64,000 nucleotides of DNA from Absidia repens. Taxonomy: Eukaryota > Mucoromycota > Mucoromycetes > Mucorales > Cunninghamellaceae. Every line of letters starts with the position of its first letter. Position 1 is the stretch's first letter. A program made the position numbers and the translations under genes. The notes beneath the pieces were generated by a model. It worked only from the letters and a program-made list of their open reading frames with translations, ran no database searches and was not told the DNA's origin. Shown piece after piece: positions 12,267-24,070 of this stretch. Location: assembly GCA_002105175.1 (NCBI GenBank), contig MCGE01000012.1, positions 1,202,666-1,266,665 of the forward strand, written 5' to 3'.

Positions 12267-15166
12267 ATGGCAAGAGTCCATCTCTTCTCCCCAACGCTAC
12301 ATCATGAAAAACGACGCAGAATATCAAGTACTTCAACATCTCCTGTAACAGATGATACTACTACACCAACTACCACCACCGTCGGCAACAATACCATCAC
12401 CAATAATAATGACTTGAAAAAGCACGCCCATATGAATGAACTCAGTCGACTGACTCAGCTTAACCAAGGTCCTCCTCCTACTTTATCCGATGATACTCAT
12501 ACTCTCGATATCACTGCTGTCCCTTCACCAAGTACTGCTCATACCACTTCCTCTATTATCAACACATCGTCTACAGCTGCTGGTCAAAACAACAACACCC
12601 ACCGAAATTCTACCATAAAAGAAACCTCCTTATCTGGACAAAATTCAACAAATTCACGCTCTGGTGCCGCGTTAACTGCCGCTTTCTTGCAGAATGCTAC
12701 CAGCGATATGGACTTGGTGAATGCCTTTGCTGCTGCCCTATCTGGAAAACCTGGTATGTAGACTTACCTGATGAATACTATTGCTCAACATAATGCATTA
12801 TTAACCTGTTTACTTTACTTCTTCAACCTGAAATATAGAAACCTTACAAATGATTTGGGACAAAGTTCGGCGAGGATCAATGGGTGATGACAATGGACAA
12901 CGACAGGGTGATGATAGCAAAGAAGACAAAGAACAACATCCTAGTGCAAACAACGAAGACGCTGTAGATCAAGAAGCTGCAGCCACTGCCTTACAACTGC
13001 TCGGACTGGCCTCATCGTCAACAACCGCAACAACTGAAAAACAATCAAATGTAGATACTGATAAGGCGAAGGCGGCAAGTTCAACAACAACGAATGAATC
13101 ACATACATCAATACCAGCAGGAACATCGAATGATGAAGATGCGGCAAATGTCACGGCGGCAGCGGCAGCTGCAGTTTTACGACAAGCATTAGCACATCAA
13201 CAGCAACAGCAACAAAACCGATCACCCTCAGATAACAGCAGCAGCAACAACAACAACAATAACGAATCATTGAATGCAAGCATGTTGATGGCAAATTACC
13301 CTGGTCTCACTTCACCTGGTGGAAATGTGGAAGGTCTGGAACTTCAGGATGAGATCATGCAAGATTACAAACGTGGTACTTGGACTCGGGAAGAAGATGA
13401 ATTGTTATTGATGGGTATCAAAAAATATGGCTATGGCCGCTGGAAAGAAATCGCCAATACAATTCCTGGAAGAAAAGGCAAGCAATTGAAGCAACGATGG
13501 GACAACACCTTGGCATCAAAATATGTGGATACAGAGCTGCTTCAAAATAAATTACGACATGATGAACAACTGACAAAACTTCAACAACATCTGGAAGGTT
13601 TAACATCTGCCAATTTACCCACAACTACTGGTGCAGCATCAGCAAGTCATACCAATACATCAGCACAGGAAGCGACAATGAACAACAATATCACAAAATC
13701 GAATACTGAGGGCATGCCACGTGTGGATCAGGCAGACTGGACGGAAATCGCTCACAAAATTACAGAAAAGGTACGAGAAGGTGATCAAGAAGCCATTGAA
13801 GCATTACTCTCTCAAGCTCTATTGGGAACGGGACATCCTTTGGAAACTTCAACATCATCATTAACGCCAGTCAAAACTGAAGAACACCCTATCAATACAT
13901 CAAGCGTCACCACAACTCCAGCAATCACTTCTAACACAACAGATGATGCAAAGTCACAATCATTATCTCACCCAGCACCCACCATGTCTGATATCGCTAC
14001 CTCATTTCTGGAAAGCGTTGACTTCAACCGATCAAATTCTCCTACCACAACACCATCCGCATCTTCATCCTCCATGCCAACTACCGCCGCTACTACCACC
14101 ACCACCACCACAGTATCCGATAATAACAATATGAACACTGCTCCATCATCATCCTCATCATCATCAGCACTCAATTACGCTGATGCCGCAGCACTTTCTC
14201 TTTACCAACAACTTAATCAACACCATCATGCAACTAATGTCAATGACACGAATGGCAGCCACAACAACCACAACAACCCAATGGCCACGATTCAAGCGCT
14301 AGCGAACAACCAGTATTTCCTCTCCAATCTATTTGCCAATGTTGAAAACGGTGGAAACGACAACGCCAATGCGGCTTTAGCAGCGGCAGCAGCAGCAGCG
14401 GCGGCAGCTATGGCACATGCAACCTCAGGCGCAGGCACCAATGCAGGTACGACATCAGCAGCGGATGCCTCATCACTTCTCGCTTCGACCATGCGATCGC
14501 ATCTCCACTTGACCGGCACCACGAACAACAACAACAACAATACGACAACTGCGGGTGGAAACACGGCCAGTCCTCGCCTCGGTGGAAACAACACCAGCAA
14601 TGAAGAAGGGGAACACCGACTGACCACACCGGCAGGTAGTGCGAGTCCGAACAACCTCACATCCTCCGGCGCCGGTGGCTCAAGCAGTAGCCAACACAAA
14701 CGACGACGATCCGATCCTGCCTTAGCCAACACACAAAGTGAAGCCATGTCGATTTATGCATCGTCGTCCCCCATTACCACCATGGTCAACAATCACCCGC
14801 ACACGGTCTACCCTTGTCTTTTCCCCAATTGTGGCAAGGCCTTCGCACGACTCTACAATCTGAAATCACATTCTCGCACTCATACCGATGATCGTCCCTT
14901 CAACTGCCAATTGTGCAACACTGCGTTTAGTCGGAACCATGACCTGAAACGACATTTGAAAACACATGTAGGCGAAAAACCGTACAAATGTAATGGATGT
15001 CACAAAACATTCTCAAGGTAAGAATACAAACAAAAAAGAGAGAGAGAGAGAGGAAGCTACAAAAGACACTGACATCCTTTTTTTTTCTTCTTGGATATGT
15101 AGATTAGATGCGTTGAAACGACACAAAAGCAATGCTCGGAATCAAGCGATATGTCTGGACAAGTAA
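12267..15166 (+). CDS. Myb/SANT plus triple C2H2 zinc-finger transcription factor
   Basis: Three exons, 12267-12753, 12839-15017 and 15103-15166; 909 aa. The start at 12267 (MARVHLFSP) is chosen because upstream sequence looks like UTR. A single Myb/SANT repeat lies at about residues 341-392 (TWTREEDELLLMGIKKYG, then RWKEIA, KQLKQRWDN). Three tandem C2H2 fingers occupy residue 820 to near the C-terminus: CLFPNCGKAF...H...H, CQLCNTAF...H...H and CNGCHKTF...H. The last finger is split by intron 2, and its final ligand, after KRHKSNAR, is unclear. Linkers are Asn/Thr/Ser/Ala-rich, with a poly-Ala run near residue 680. A Myb repeat joined to a C2H2 array is an uncommon layout. The C2H2 block resembles Azf1/Crz1-type fungal fingers. 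Targets unknown; nuclear by inference. Confidence 0.88.
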
Positions 15167-17261
15167 AATACATGTCGAATCCGCTATGGTTAGCTTTCTT
15201 TCTTTCTTTTTTTTTTTTTTTATGTGATATCATAGATCTTTGGTGTTACTTTAGTTTTTTATTTATTTATTTTCTCTATTAGTTTTTAGTTTTAGTTATC
15301 AATTTCACTCTGTATTCACTCCATCATCATCCCACCACTTATACATATATATCCCTTCTTGATTTTCTCTCGTTATCCCTCTTGTCCTCCCTGTTTTTAC
15401 TTTATCCACACTTATTAGTTCTATTGAACGTTGATGCAAATAAATAAATAAATAGTCTATTACTTGTATATTATTAGAAAAAAAAAAAACAAAAAAACGG
15501 AAGTGTTGTATTGTTGACTGTTATGATTGGGCGGCGGTTATGGTGTCTTTTTCGGTTTTAATGAATACTGCAATGTTCAGCGAGAGGTCACCGAACAGTT
15601 CAACCTCCGCCCACGTGAAATATTTATTTTCTCTCTCGAGCGTTTTTTTTCGGCTCTCTTTCTTTTTTATTTTTTTTTTTTTTCACTTCATTTTTTCTTC
15701 ACCATTCAACTTCAATGGGGTTATGTTGGATTTAGAATAGTGTCAGGACTAGTTTAGAAGCGTTTTCAGCTAAGGCATTACAAGATGCATGGGGAAGCTC
15801 TTTCATTTTGGACTCATGATTTAGGACCACCATTAGTTGGCTTTTTGGAACCTCCCCCCTCCCATTAGCTTAGTTTAGAGTTAGTTTGTATCTATATCTG
15901 AATAAAGCAGGTCTTTTTTTATTTGCTTCAATCAATTGGTCTCTTTTACGTCTTGCATACACTAGATCCTCTTTTTTATTTTTATTATTATTATCATTAA
16001 TCCCGTTTGATCAGGGTGAATGGTTGTTGTACTTAAAATAAAAAATACTCTTTCTCGTCATTCTCATGCCTTGTAATATATGTAACTTCCTTTTTTACAA
16101 TTGTATCCTTTAAGTTAGTGTTGACCAGTCTCAAACTCTCACATTATTCTGCCTCATTATTCTTCCAATAGATTCTTCCATTCAATCCCTTCTTACAATG
16201 AACCTCCCCTCGTCTTTAGTTTTGATATCTACTGAGATGCTTCAATAAAATATACTTTGTTTTTATTAAACATAAACTGGCCCACTGTGTTGGTATGTAG
16301 AATAAGAAATGTCATTAGTATAGCTGTTTTGTGAGTGTCTTTATCAAATACTTGATTTCTAATTCACACAATATGAGCCCTCCCCCCTAAAGACGTAGCA
16401 ACTGCTTGTCGGTCTTTGGTCACTTATTATCAAAAATATCCACGTTCCTTGCCTGACTAATCATAGTTTATACATCCAGATCGCTATTTTTTATTTATTT
16501 CTTTTTGCATGATGCTACTGTATGATAATAATAATCACCCCCTCCCACCTTCAAAAATTGACGCCAGATGAGCTCTCAAGGGACTTTTCCTTCGCACCAT
16601 TCACAGCCAAAATAAAAACAACAAGCCCCCTCATACAACTTCGCTGCACTGTACTGTATTATACATGAATGAAATGCGGTTTTGAATAAAAATAACGGTA
16701 TTTTTTTTTTATTTCGATTGGTATCATAACTTTATCATGATAAGTTAATTAATCCGTGACAAAAATATACAAAGATGATTGATACTTTTATACCTCATTG
16801 CCAGGTCAAGATGATAAATAATACATAAACATACTAAAGAAAAAACTAAACTAAAAAATGGCCAAGAAGAAAAGATAAGAGAGTCATGGACAAGAATGAG
16901 TCAAGTGAACAAGAAGTGATAAATATAGTAGTAAAAAAAAATAGAGAGGGGGTTAAAAAGACAGTTCTTCAAATTCAAATCACCATTGCAATGCATGCTT
17001 GCTCGAAGCAAACAGTAATTTTTAAATTTTTATTGAAGTCATTTTTTTTTTGAGGAAGGAGAGGGGGGGGGGACGAATGGCGGGAAGGAAAAAAAAAAAA
17101 AAAAAAAAAAAAAAAGGAGAGGTGAAGTTCTACTATAAAGAATGTACAAAATGAAAAAAAAAGTTTCAGCTACGAGATATGATTACACTAATAACACTAG
17201 GATATTGTATAAACTAATTGATATCTAATGGAATGGAGGAGTGAAGGGAAGAGGGGAGTGT
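15167..17261. other. Intergenic region with repeat copy B
   Basis: 3' flank of the Myb-C2H2 gene (AATAAATAAATAAATAG near 15440), repeat copy B, then AT-rich sequence with A runs and a G run near 17065. On the minus strand, CTTCAATAAAAA near 17025-17036 is a candidate poly(A) signal for the BAG6-like gene. No further gene seen. Confidence 0.6.
15600..16660 (+). repeat. Dispersed CACGTG-headed repeat, copy B
   Basis: Head CCTCCGCCCACGTGAAA, with CACGTG at 15612-15617. The core runs from about 15723 (ATGTTGGATTTAGAATAG, TCAGGACTAGTTTAGAAGCG, GATGCATGGGGAA). A CTGAATAAA block lies near 15897 and a TTCAATAAAATATAC block at 16241. The tail ATCCAGATCGCT near 16475 matches copy A. There is no coding potential. 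The right end is estimated from the last stretch similar to copy A. Confidence 0.8.
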
Positions 17262-19332
17262 TCAGTTATCACCATCCACGGAGCGCCGTATTCCTTTCCC
17301 TTTTTTTGTAGTAGCTGTAGAAGTGGTATGTCTATTTCCGGTTTTCAAGTTGGTTTTGTTGGATTTTTGTCGTTTGGACGAACTTGATGCGGTAGTAGAT
17401 GAAGAGGAATGGTCGGTGGTGGCTGCGCTGGTGGATCGAGTTTTTCTTTTCTTCGAGGATGATGTGGTAGCTGTGTCCAGTGCTTTCGAAGATCGTGATT
17501 TTCGTTTGCCTGATGATGATGCTGAGGAGGAGGAGGAGGAGGGGGAGGATGTCACGGTTTCGGGCGAACGGGTGGTCATGGTTGATGATGGTGGGTTTCT
17601 TGACTGTGTTCGTCGGGTATTTCTACTTGTTGTTCCCGCCGTGTTTACTTGCTGATTGCGTCCACGAGTAGAAGATCGTAAGCTTCTTCTTTGACGAGGT
17701 GAAGTCACGCTACCCATGATATCGCCAACGAATTGATTCACTGTGTTCAAGTTTTGAATAGACGAGACCATATGCTGAAGTCGGGGTGCCAGCTACGTTG
17801 AAAACCAAACAATGAATATAGGTCAGAGCACTATTATTTCCACTTTCCGAATTCTATCTTTCCCTCTAGGTTTTTTTTCAATTACTTGATCATGAGAAGC
17901 ATTTTCCGTTTGAAGTTCTTGACCCAGTTGGCGCATTCTAGCTGACATGGTATCCATCAAATCCGATATGTTGTTCACTACATATCCCACTTGTGCCATT
18001 TCACTTGTTCCACTTGCCCTTAATTGAGATCGTATCGTCTGGATTGTTTCAGGACTTGCGTTGCTAGCTGCCGCTGGATTGAATTGAGTGGTATCTATTA
18101 AAGAAAGAAAAAACAGTTGTAATTTAGTGTCATTGACCCCTTGTTTATAACTAATCAAAGCAAATGCCTCGTCTGTTACCTGCTTCGCCTGGTAATGCAT
18201 CCAAGTTCGTCCGGATGTTCGTCATGGCTGAAACAGTTCTAATCAATCGAGTTTCTAATGATGGCTGCTTTGCGATGAGAAATAAAATGGAGTTAAATTA
18301 GTATCATCTATCTTGAGGCACCTTCTCAAAAAAATAAAAATAAAAAAACGAGAGAAGTTACTTACGGTAGTGGCCCTTGGAACAGTATTATCCAATAAGG
18401 AGGAAAATTCGCCAGGTTGTCTTCTGTTTAACCAATCACCTAGTGTCAATGATGGACGAGGAGTTGTGCCGTTGTTGTTCCTGGCTGCTGTGTTATTCTA
18501 CGATAGATTCACGAAAAACGATGAGCATCATTGTCAGCCCTCTCACCCCCCTTTTTTTTCTTTCATATACCTGAGATGGGAGACTAAACGTATATTGTGT
18601 ACGGGTATTCATTGGACCATTCATTGCACCATTTCTATCCGACGCGCCACCTAATATACCACTAAATAATGATGAGAGAGCCTAGAGAAATGATAAAAAG
18701 AAAAAAAAAAGGTCAACAAGCATAAATCACCAGTGCGGCTAAAAAGAGGCCTAACAAACTTACCGATGTCGATCCACCAAGATCACTAATATTGGCATCC
18801 AGAGTGATAAAGGTATATCCTTCGGCCATACCAGGAAACATTTGAGGCGTCGATCCTCTTGGTGTACTGAGAGGTTCATCTATGACATGATAGGTAGCGA
18901 CCAGAAGTATAAAAATCAGCAAAAAAAAAAAAAAAAAAAAGTAAATTCAACTAGATATATAAAGTTATTCACAGTATTGTATTTTGTATTACCATTGACA
19001 GGATTTGTGGGAGCGTCAGCAGGTCGTGCTACTAGGTGGATGATCTTACCATCTTCTAGATTGGCTATAAAAAGACGGAAGAGAAGATTGGAGTTAGTAC
19101 TGCTGCTGTTAATCAAACAAAAGGATCATTCTTATTTACAGTAATCAGTGAGCTGCGTCCCATCCTTGAGCACCTTTCCTTGGAAAATAAGACGTTGCCG
19201 ATCATTTGCGATGTCAAATTCGAGTCGAATAGCGTCTTTTAGTTGTAAAACAGATGCTGAGCTCGGAACTACCACTGATCGCATTGTTTGGGACATCGTT
19301 TTTATAAGAAGCGTCCACGTATCAGAAGACAT
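17262..19332 (-). CDS. BAG6-like ubiquitin-like domain protein
   Basis: Eight exons on the minus strand: 19332-19140, 19064-18993, 18879-18764, 18681-18571, 18497-18366, 18267-18180, 18094-17886, 17792-17262; 483 aa. Residues 1-90 form a ubiquitin-like domain (TLLIKTMSQTMRSVVV, RLIFQGKVLKDG, NLEDGKIIHLVARP). The ending HLVxRP is characteristic of the BAG6/Scythe ubiquitin-like domain. The middle has a helical stretch (VGYVVNNISDLMDTMSARMRQLGQELQ) that may be the partner-binding region. The C-terminal 130 residues are Ser/Thr/Arg/Lys-rich and look like a nuclear localisation region. BAG6 works in protein quality control and tail-anchored protein triage; that role here is inference. No BAG domain is evident by eye. 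Another ubiquitin-like adaptor is possible. Confidence 0.72.
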
Positions 19333-20543
19333 TGTATTAAGATAATATTATATGAGAACTAAAGGTGATAAAGTCAGGTAAAAAAAAGATGGAAGAAAAA
19401 ATAAAGAAAACGAAAAAATATAAAAATGGGAACTGCGCTAGCTTTATACCAAGTAAAGCGGGATTTGAAAAGTTTAAACGGGACAAACAAAAAAAAAAGA
19501 CACCCGCAGTCTGATCTATCAAAAATACTAGCCTTAAATAACCTACTATTTTCTTTGATTGGGCAATATTGTAAATTTTGTCACTACTGAATGGCAATGA
19601 CAGATACATAAATAAAATAACAACAACTGAATATCTGTGAAAATGAAAGATAAATGTGTACTGCCTGCAGATATACTAGATGATGACTTTTCTGCGCAAT
19701 GACTTTATGAAAGGCAAGTCTGATATCTTTGTACAACGTATGATTACATCAGTACTTCGTTCTTGATCGCGTATTTCACCTTGAACCAAAATGTTTCAGT
19801 TGGGGTCAGCTCCGGAGAGTATAAATGAAGACGATGGATGTAGCGATATCCACCTCTCAGTAAGTAAGTGTTTTAATGTTTTTCATTGTCTATAATCAGT
19901 TAGTAGTGTTTGAATTCATGGTGTACATACATCGATGTTAACTATTGTGCCTTTTGATAAGTAAATAATAATTGAATAATTGATTGTTCCTGCTGAAATT
20001 CAAATCCAGAGTGGGGGAGTTTTCGGTGCACGGTTATTTAAAAAAATTTAACCTTTTCTGCTTTTTTTTTTTTTTTTTTTTTTTTTTCCTCCCATCTACT
20101 TACTTTTAGGATTTTTTCTTGCGAGAGGTAGTATGCTTTGACGTTTCGTCCGCACGGGCTCTTTTTCTTCCTTTGAAATATTTTATGGCTTTTTTTATAC
20201 ATTGAATAGGACGCTTTTGTCTAAGATGCCGTACAAATTCTACCTCCTCGTGGTGGTATCTGGGTAACGCTAAAGAATTTCACAGGAATTTATAATTCGC
20301 AGTCATTGTAAGGTAGGTTCGAAGGAAATTCATGAATAGTATTTATAAATATTTATCAACTCAACTTTTCACTTTTTTTGAGCAAAGCGATGCTGTAGCC
20401 TACACTACTTAGTTGCTTTTTACTTGTTTATGGAATCATGGTCGGGTTGTAAGGAACAAACGGGTGACGCCTGCTGTAATTGACACGGCTTTGTTGTCGC
20501 CGAACAGCGGGTGCGCCTCTCCTCAGTGTTTCAGTGAGCTAGC

Positions 20544-21017
20544 CCAGTGATATAACCGAACAAGAACGGTATCTGATTGGACCTAAAGTGGATGGGCTTT
20601 ATAGCGTGGACACAATTGAATAGGGTGCGCGGAAGTAGGTCGTCATCCTGTCGAAACAAATCAACAAAGGCAGTTTCAGATGGATTTCTCAACCAACCGA
20701 AATGCTTGAAAGACATGTTGGTTACGTTGGCGAAAGGCCGCAATCATTCACTGGAAAATGAACTCGCCACAGTAGGTTTTCTGGTCATTGGCAACAAAAT
20801 CCAGTTGGTGGAGCTGGAATGTCCAGCTTTCTACGCCGCCCATGTCATCCGATCCGACTTTTTCTTCTTCCCAGAAATCAACCATACGTTCGTGCAAAAC
20901 TTCATTCCTCTAATCATGCTCGCATTACTGGGCAGAATGAAGATGGAAAGGACAGTAAAATCCTTGACGAAGTCAACTGACAACGTTGCCATTTTCAGTG
21001 GGTTTGACGAAAATCAA
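20544..21017 (+). pseudogene. Frameshifted relic of an unidentified protein gene
   Basis: One frame reads ITEQERYLIGPKVDGLYSVD and then stops. A second frame continues directly with KSTKAVSDGFLNQPKCLKDM, then LVTLAKGRNHSLENELATVG, FLVIGNKIQLVELECPAF and FVQNFIPLIMLALLGRMK. The second frame looks genuinely protein-like, with amphipathic and hydrophobic alternation and low Ser/Thr bias. It resembles a multicopy hypothetical protein type I associate with Mucoromycota genomes (GPKVDG, then KxLKDML, VGF, ...LDRP), but this is from memory and is not proof. The frame shift, missing start and sudden merge into repeat copy C at about 21020 argue for a dead copy. Confidence 0.45.
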
Positions 21018-21019
21018 AA

Positions 21020-21910
21020 ATTCACATCCCGCCCACGTGGATGTACATTGACTCCCATTTTTTATTTTTTGCACTCTTTCTTTCCTTTTTCCTTCTTTAA
21101 TTCTTCACAATTGTGGTTCCCATGGGATCATGTTGGACTTAGATTCGTATCAGGACTGTTTAGAAGTGGTTTCAGAACAGGAATTATAAAATGCATGGGG
21201 AAATCCTTTCATTATGGATCCAGGATTTGGAACCACCATTAGCTTGCCTCTTGGAGCCTTCATTAGCTTAGTTTACTGTTTATTTGTCCATAGTTTGTAT
21301 TAATATCTGAATAAAATATGTCTCTTTTCACTTCGAATGAAAATTGTTCCATTAATCTCTTCCATGTCTTGCATACTAGATCCCTGTTTTTTTTATATTA
21401 CCATTAATTCCGTTTGATCAGGGCTGACGGCCTTCAATAAAAGATGATTTTTCCAGTCATTCTCATACATTGTACTACATGGTATCTCTCTTTTGACAGT
21501 TGAACCCATTATATAGTGTTGACCATTCTTCAAATCCCAAATTAGTCTCCCTCATACTTCGTCCAATAAACCCTGCCTCTACGTCCCTTGTTAAAATGTA
21601 CCATACGACGTTAGTTTTAGTATCTAACTACCTATATGTTTCAATAAAATAGGACATTTTTATAAACTATACTCTGACCGATTATATAATAAACATTGCA
21701 GCTATTGTAGCTATTTTGCACGTGTTCTACCATATACTTGCTCACCATGACTACATTCTCCCCCAATTGCTGGTAATCTTGGATCACTTTTTATCAAAAT
21801 TAGCCAGATGCCTGCTTGACCAACCATATCAATGAATCAATATCGTACTGTGCATGTTTGTGCCGCTATAAATCATTCTCTACTGCATATCTCGCTTATC
21901 TAAGTCTAAC
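21020..21910 (+). repeat. Dispersed CACGTG-headed repeat, copy C
   Basis: Head AAATTCACATCCCGCCCACGTGG, with CACGTG at 21034-21039. The core starts near 21129 (ATGTTGGACTTAGATTCG, TATCAGGACTGTTTAGAAG, ATGCATGGGGAAATCC). A CTGAATAAAATATGTCTC block lies near 21307 and a TTCAATAAAATAGGAC block near 21640. A tail resembling that of copies A and B (GGATCACTTTTTATCAAAAT) lies near 21780. The head directly follows a coding relic, so the open frame of that relic runs into the repeat. Confidence 0.8.
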
Positions 21911-22534
21911 TGGCCTTACTCGGTTGACCGTTTTAGACCTTTTAATATGAATCATGGGTCTCTTTGTTCACGAAACTAACCTATCCGCCAGCAAAATCTT
22001 TTTGTTTTAAAGCACGTCACTATAAGCCCAACATTTAGTGTAATATACATAATCGTTACGTAGATATCGCATATGACCTCCAAGCACCTCATATTCATAT
22101 TATGTATTGTGAGCTTAATTTATTTTCATTTAAACAGCATATAATCGAGTCTATGTCCCCTCAGCGCATACATGAACATATTGACCGTCCCCCTTCCCCT
22201 GTCTTTGTGACCCTCCTTTCCAAGTCGTTACACTGTATCACAATACATTCTACACGACTCATAGTACATACCCCGTAATACAATCTATAATAACCATGTT
22301 CTAATCAAATCATACCACATCGGTCCCTATGGTCAATAGTTTTATTGACAATCGCAAAAACGAGAAAAAACGCAATGAGTAAGAGAAGCAAATGATAAAA
22401 TAAATAGTTTATTGTATATATGGGACAAAAAAAAATATATATAAAGGAATATAAAACACATGTGGAATAAATAAATAAATAAAAAAAGCATACTAGAGAA
22501 TAAACTACAATGATATAAATTAGAGCGTCCATCT

Positions 22535-24070
22535 TCATTTTTCTAATTTGCGCTTCTTTTGTTGTTGGTTGTTGTTACTGCCGCTTGAAGAAGAAGAAGA
22601 AGAGCTGGTGGGAGTTGTATCTTGGTCACTTCCATCTTCTTCTTCAGATACTTCGGTACTATTTGCACAACTACTGTCGTCCATAAGCAATCGCTTTCTG
22701 TGTCGCTTTTTCCAGAATTTGTCCTATTAGACGAAAAAAAGTATGTATTAACAAAAAGGAGGCCTATTATTTGTTATATACACTTACCACAACATCTTCA
22801 GCACCGAAAATTCCACTGAATTGTCGTACAAAATCATGACTTCGGTCTTCCCATAATCCAAAAGTATCATGTAATGCTGTCTTGATGGTATGTCGCAAGT
22901 CGTCAATGGATTTTTTGGTTTTGATTTTTCTTTCCTATCAAGTGGATCATAATAATAATCATGGGGATGGTTAGTTGGTGGTTCCCTTTCCTCCCTTGTG
23001 ATCACGACCCTCCCCTCTTTCCCATTTGCTTGCGTCCTCCCCGTCATTATTTCCTTCTTACCTTGAAAGGCGAGATATTCAAATCCTTTGCAGTGACCCC
23101 ACGTTCCAGATTTCGGCGCAAGTAAGCATCATAATCACGGACAATACGAGTAATCAAATCAGACGTGGAGATCCCTTCGGTGCGTTCTGTTGGCCAAAAT
23201 CTTCCTTGATCTTTGACAAAGGCATAGACGTCACCAGATTCGCTACTTCCATAGGGTTCAGCATCGTGGGCAACATAATCTATTTTGTGCTTGTCGAGGA
23301 ACTCCTGTGTCACAAACCAAGGTGCGTCGGTGACCACTTGGTCGACCCATCTACAATGGCGTACAGCTTCGTATCGTTCCACATCGCTCATCACCGTCTT
23401 GCCTTTTCGTTTGTGAGTTTCAATATCGTTGCTAACTAGTTGGATCCAAAAAACAAAGATGATGATGATTGTTAGTATCTATCATTTTATCATCACCCAG
23501 AACCGTATATTCATTTTGCAAACATACCACCAACAAGTAAATGGACATTTTTGAAAGCCTTTTTGGATTGTTCAAGAGCCTTTGCATGGCCAAAGTGGAA
23601 TAAGTCAAAGATCCCGTCACTGTATATACGTACTGGACGATCTGTAGGTGGCTATTTAATAAATAAATAAAAAATAGAATGAGAATGACATATGGAAAAA
23701 GTAAAAGAGGTCAAGTTTTTCGTCATACCATGTTGATATTGAAGCCATACTTCTTCTCCAGGCGCTTCACCAAGGTAGCATCATCTTCAGGGATATCGGA
23801 AGCAATGGCAGAGTCAGTAATAGGTACATCCTTTGCTACAGTGGAGGATGCCATCAAGTCTACGTTGTTTTCATCTAATAACAGAATAAAGTTGGTCAAG
23901 GTGTTCAAACGTTCAAAAAAAAAACACAACAAAAAAAAAAACCTTATCTCGTTTATTTCCTTTTCTTGCAAAGTCTTCTTACCTGATGATTCAACAGAGT
24001 CTGGCTGTTCCGTAGCAGGTCTCTTACGTTTGGAGCCATTCTTCTTGGAAGAGGTGGAAGTGGGATTCAT
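22535..24070 (-). CDS. PCT1: Choline-phosphate cytidylyltransferase (CCT)
   Basis: Six exons on the minus strand: 24070-23983, 23874-23729, 23651-23528, 23435-23062, 22934-22788, 22723-22535; 355 aa. It catalyses CTP + phosphocholine to CDP-choline, the rate-limiting step of the Kennedy pathway. The nucleotidyltransferase fold starts with [20 protein letters not shown], where HFGH (residues 97-100) is the HxGH nucleotide motif. [16 protein letters not shown] follows, and RTEGISTSD near residue 202 is the second signature. The basic N-terminus ([10 protein letters not shown]) may be a nuclear localisation signal. The helical segment after SPFK is the membrane-sensing region, and the acidic/Ser-rich tail is the likely phosphorylated region. 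Length and order match fungal CCT. Confidence 0.95.

Larger units (their letters stand above)
19333..22534. other. Intergenic region with coding relic and repeat copy C
   Basis: Besides the relic at about 20544-21017 and repeat copy C, the region is AT-rich. A short frame at 19791-19861 (MFQLGSAPESINEDD...) ends at a GTAAGT donor and might be an orphan first exon, but I cannot connect it to anything. A T run lies at 20063-20087. A minus-strand TCAATAAAA near 22337-22345 may serve the downstream CCT gene. Confidence 0.5.
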
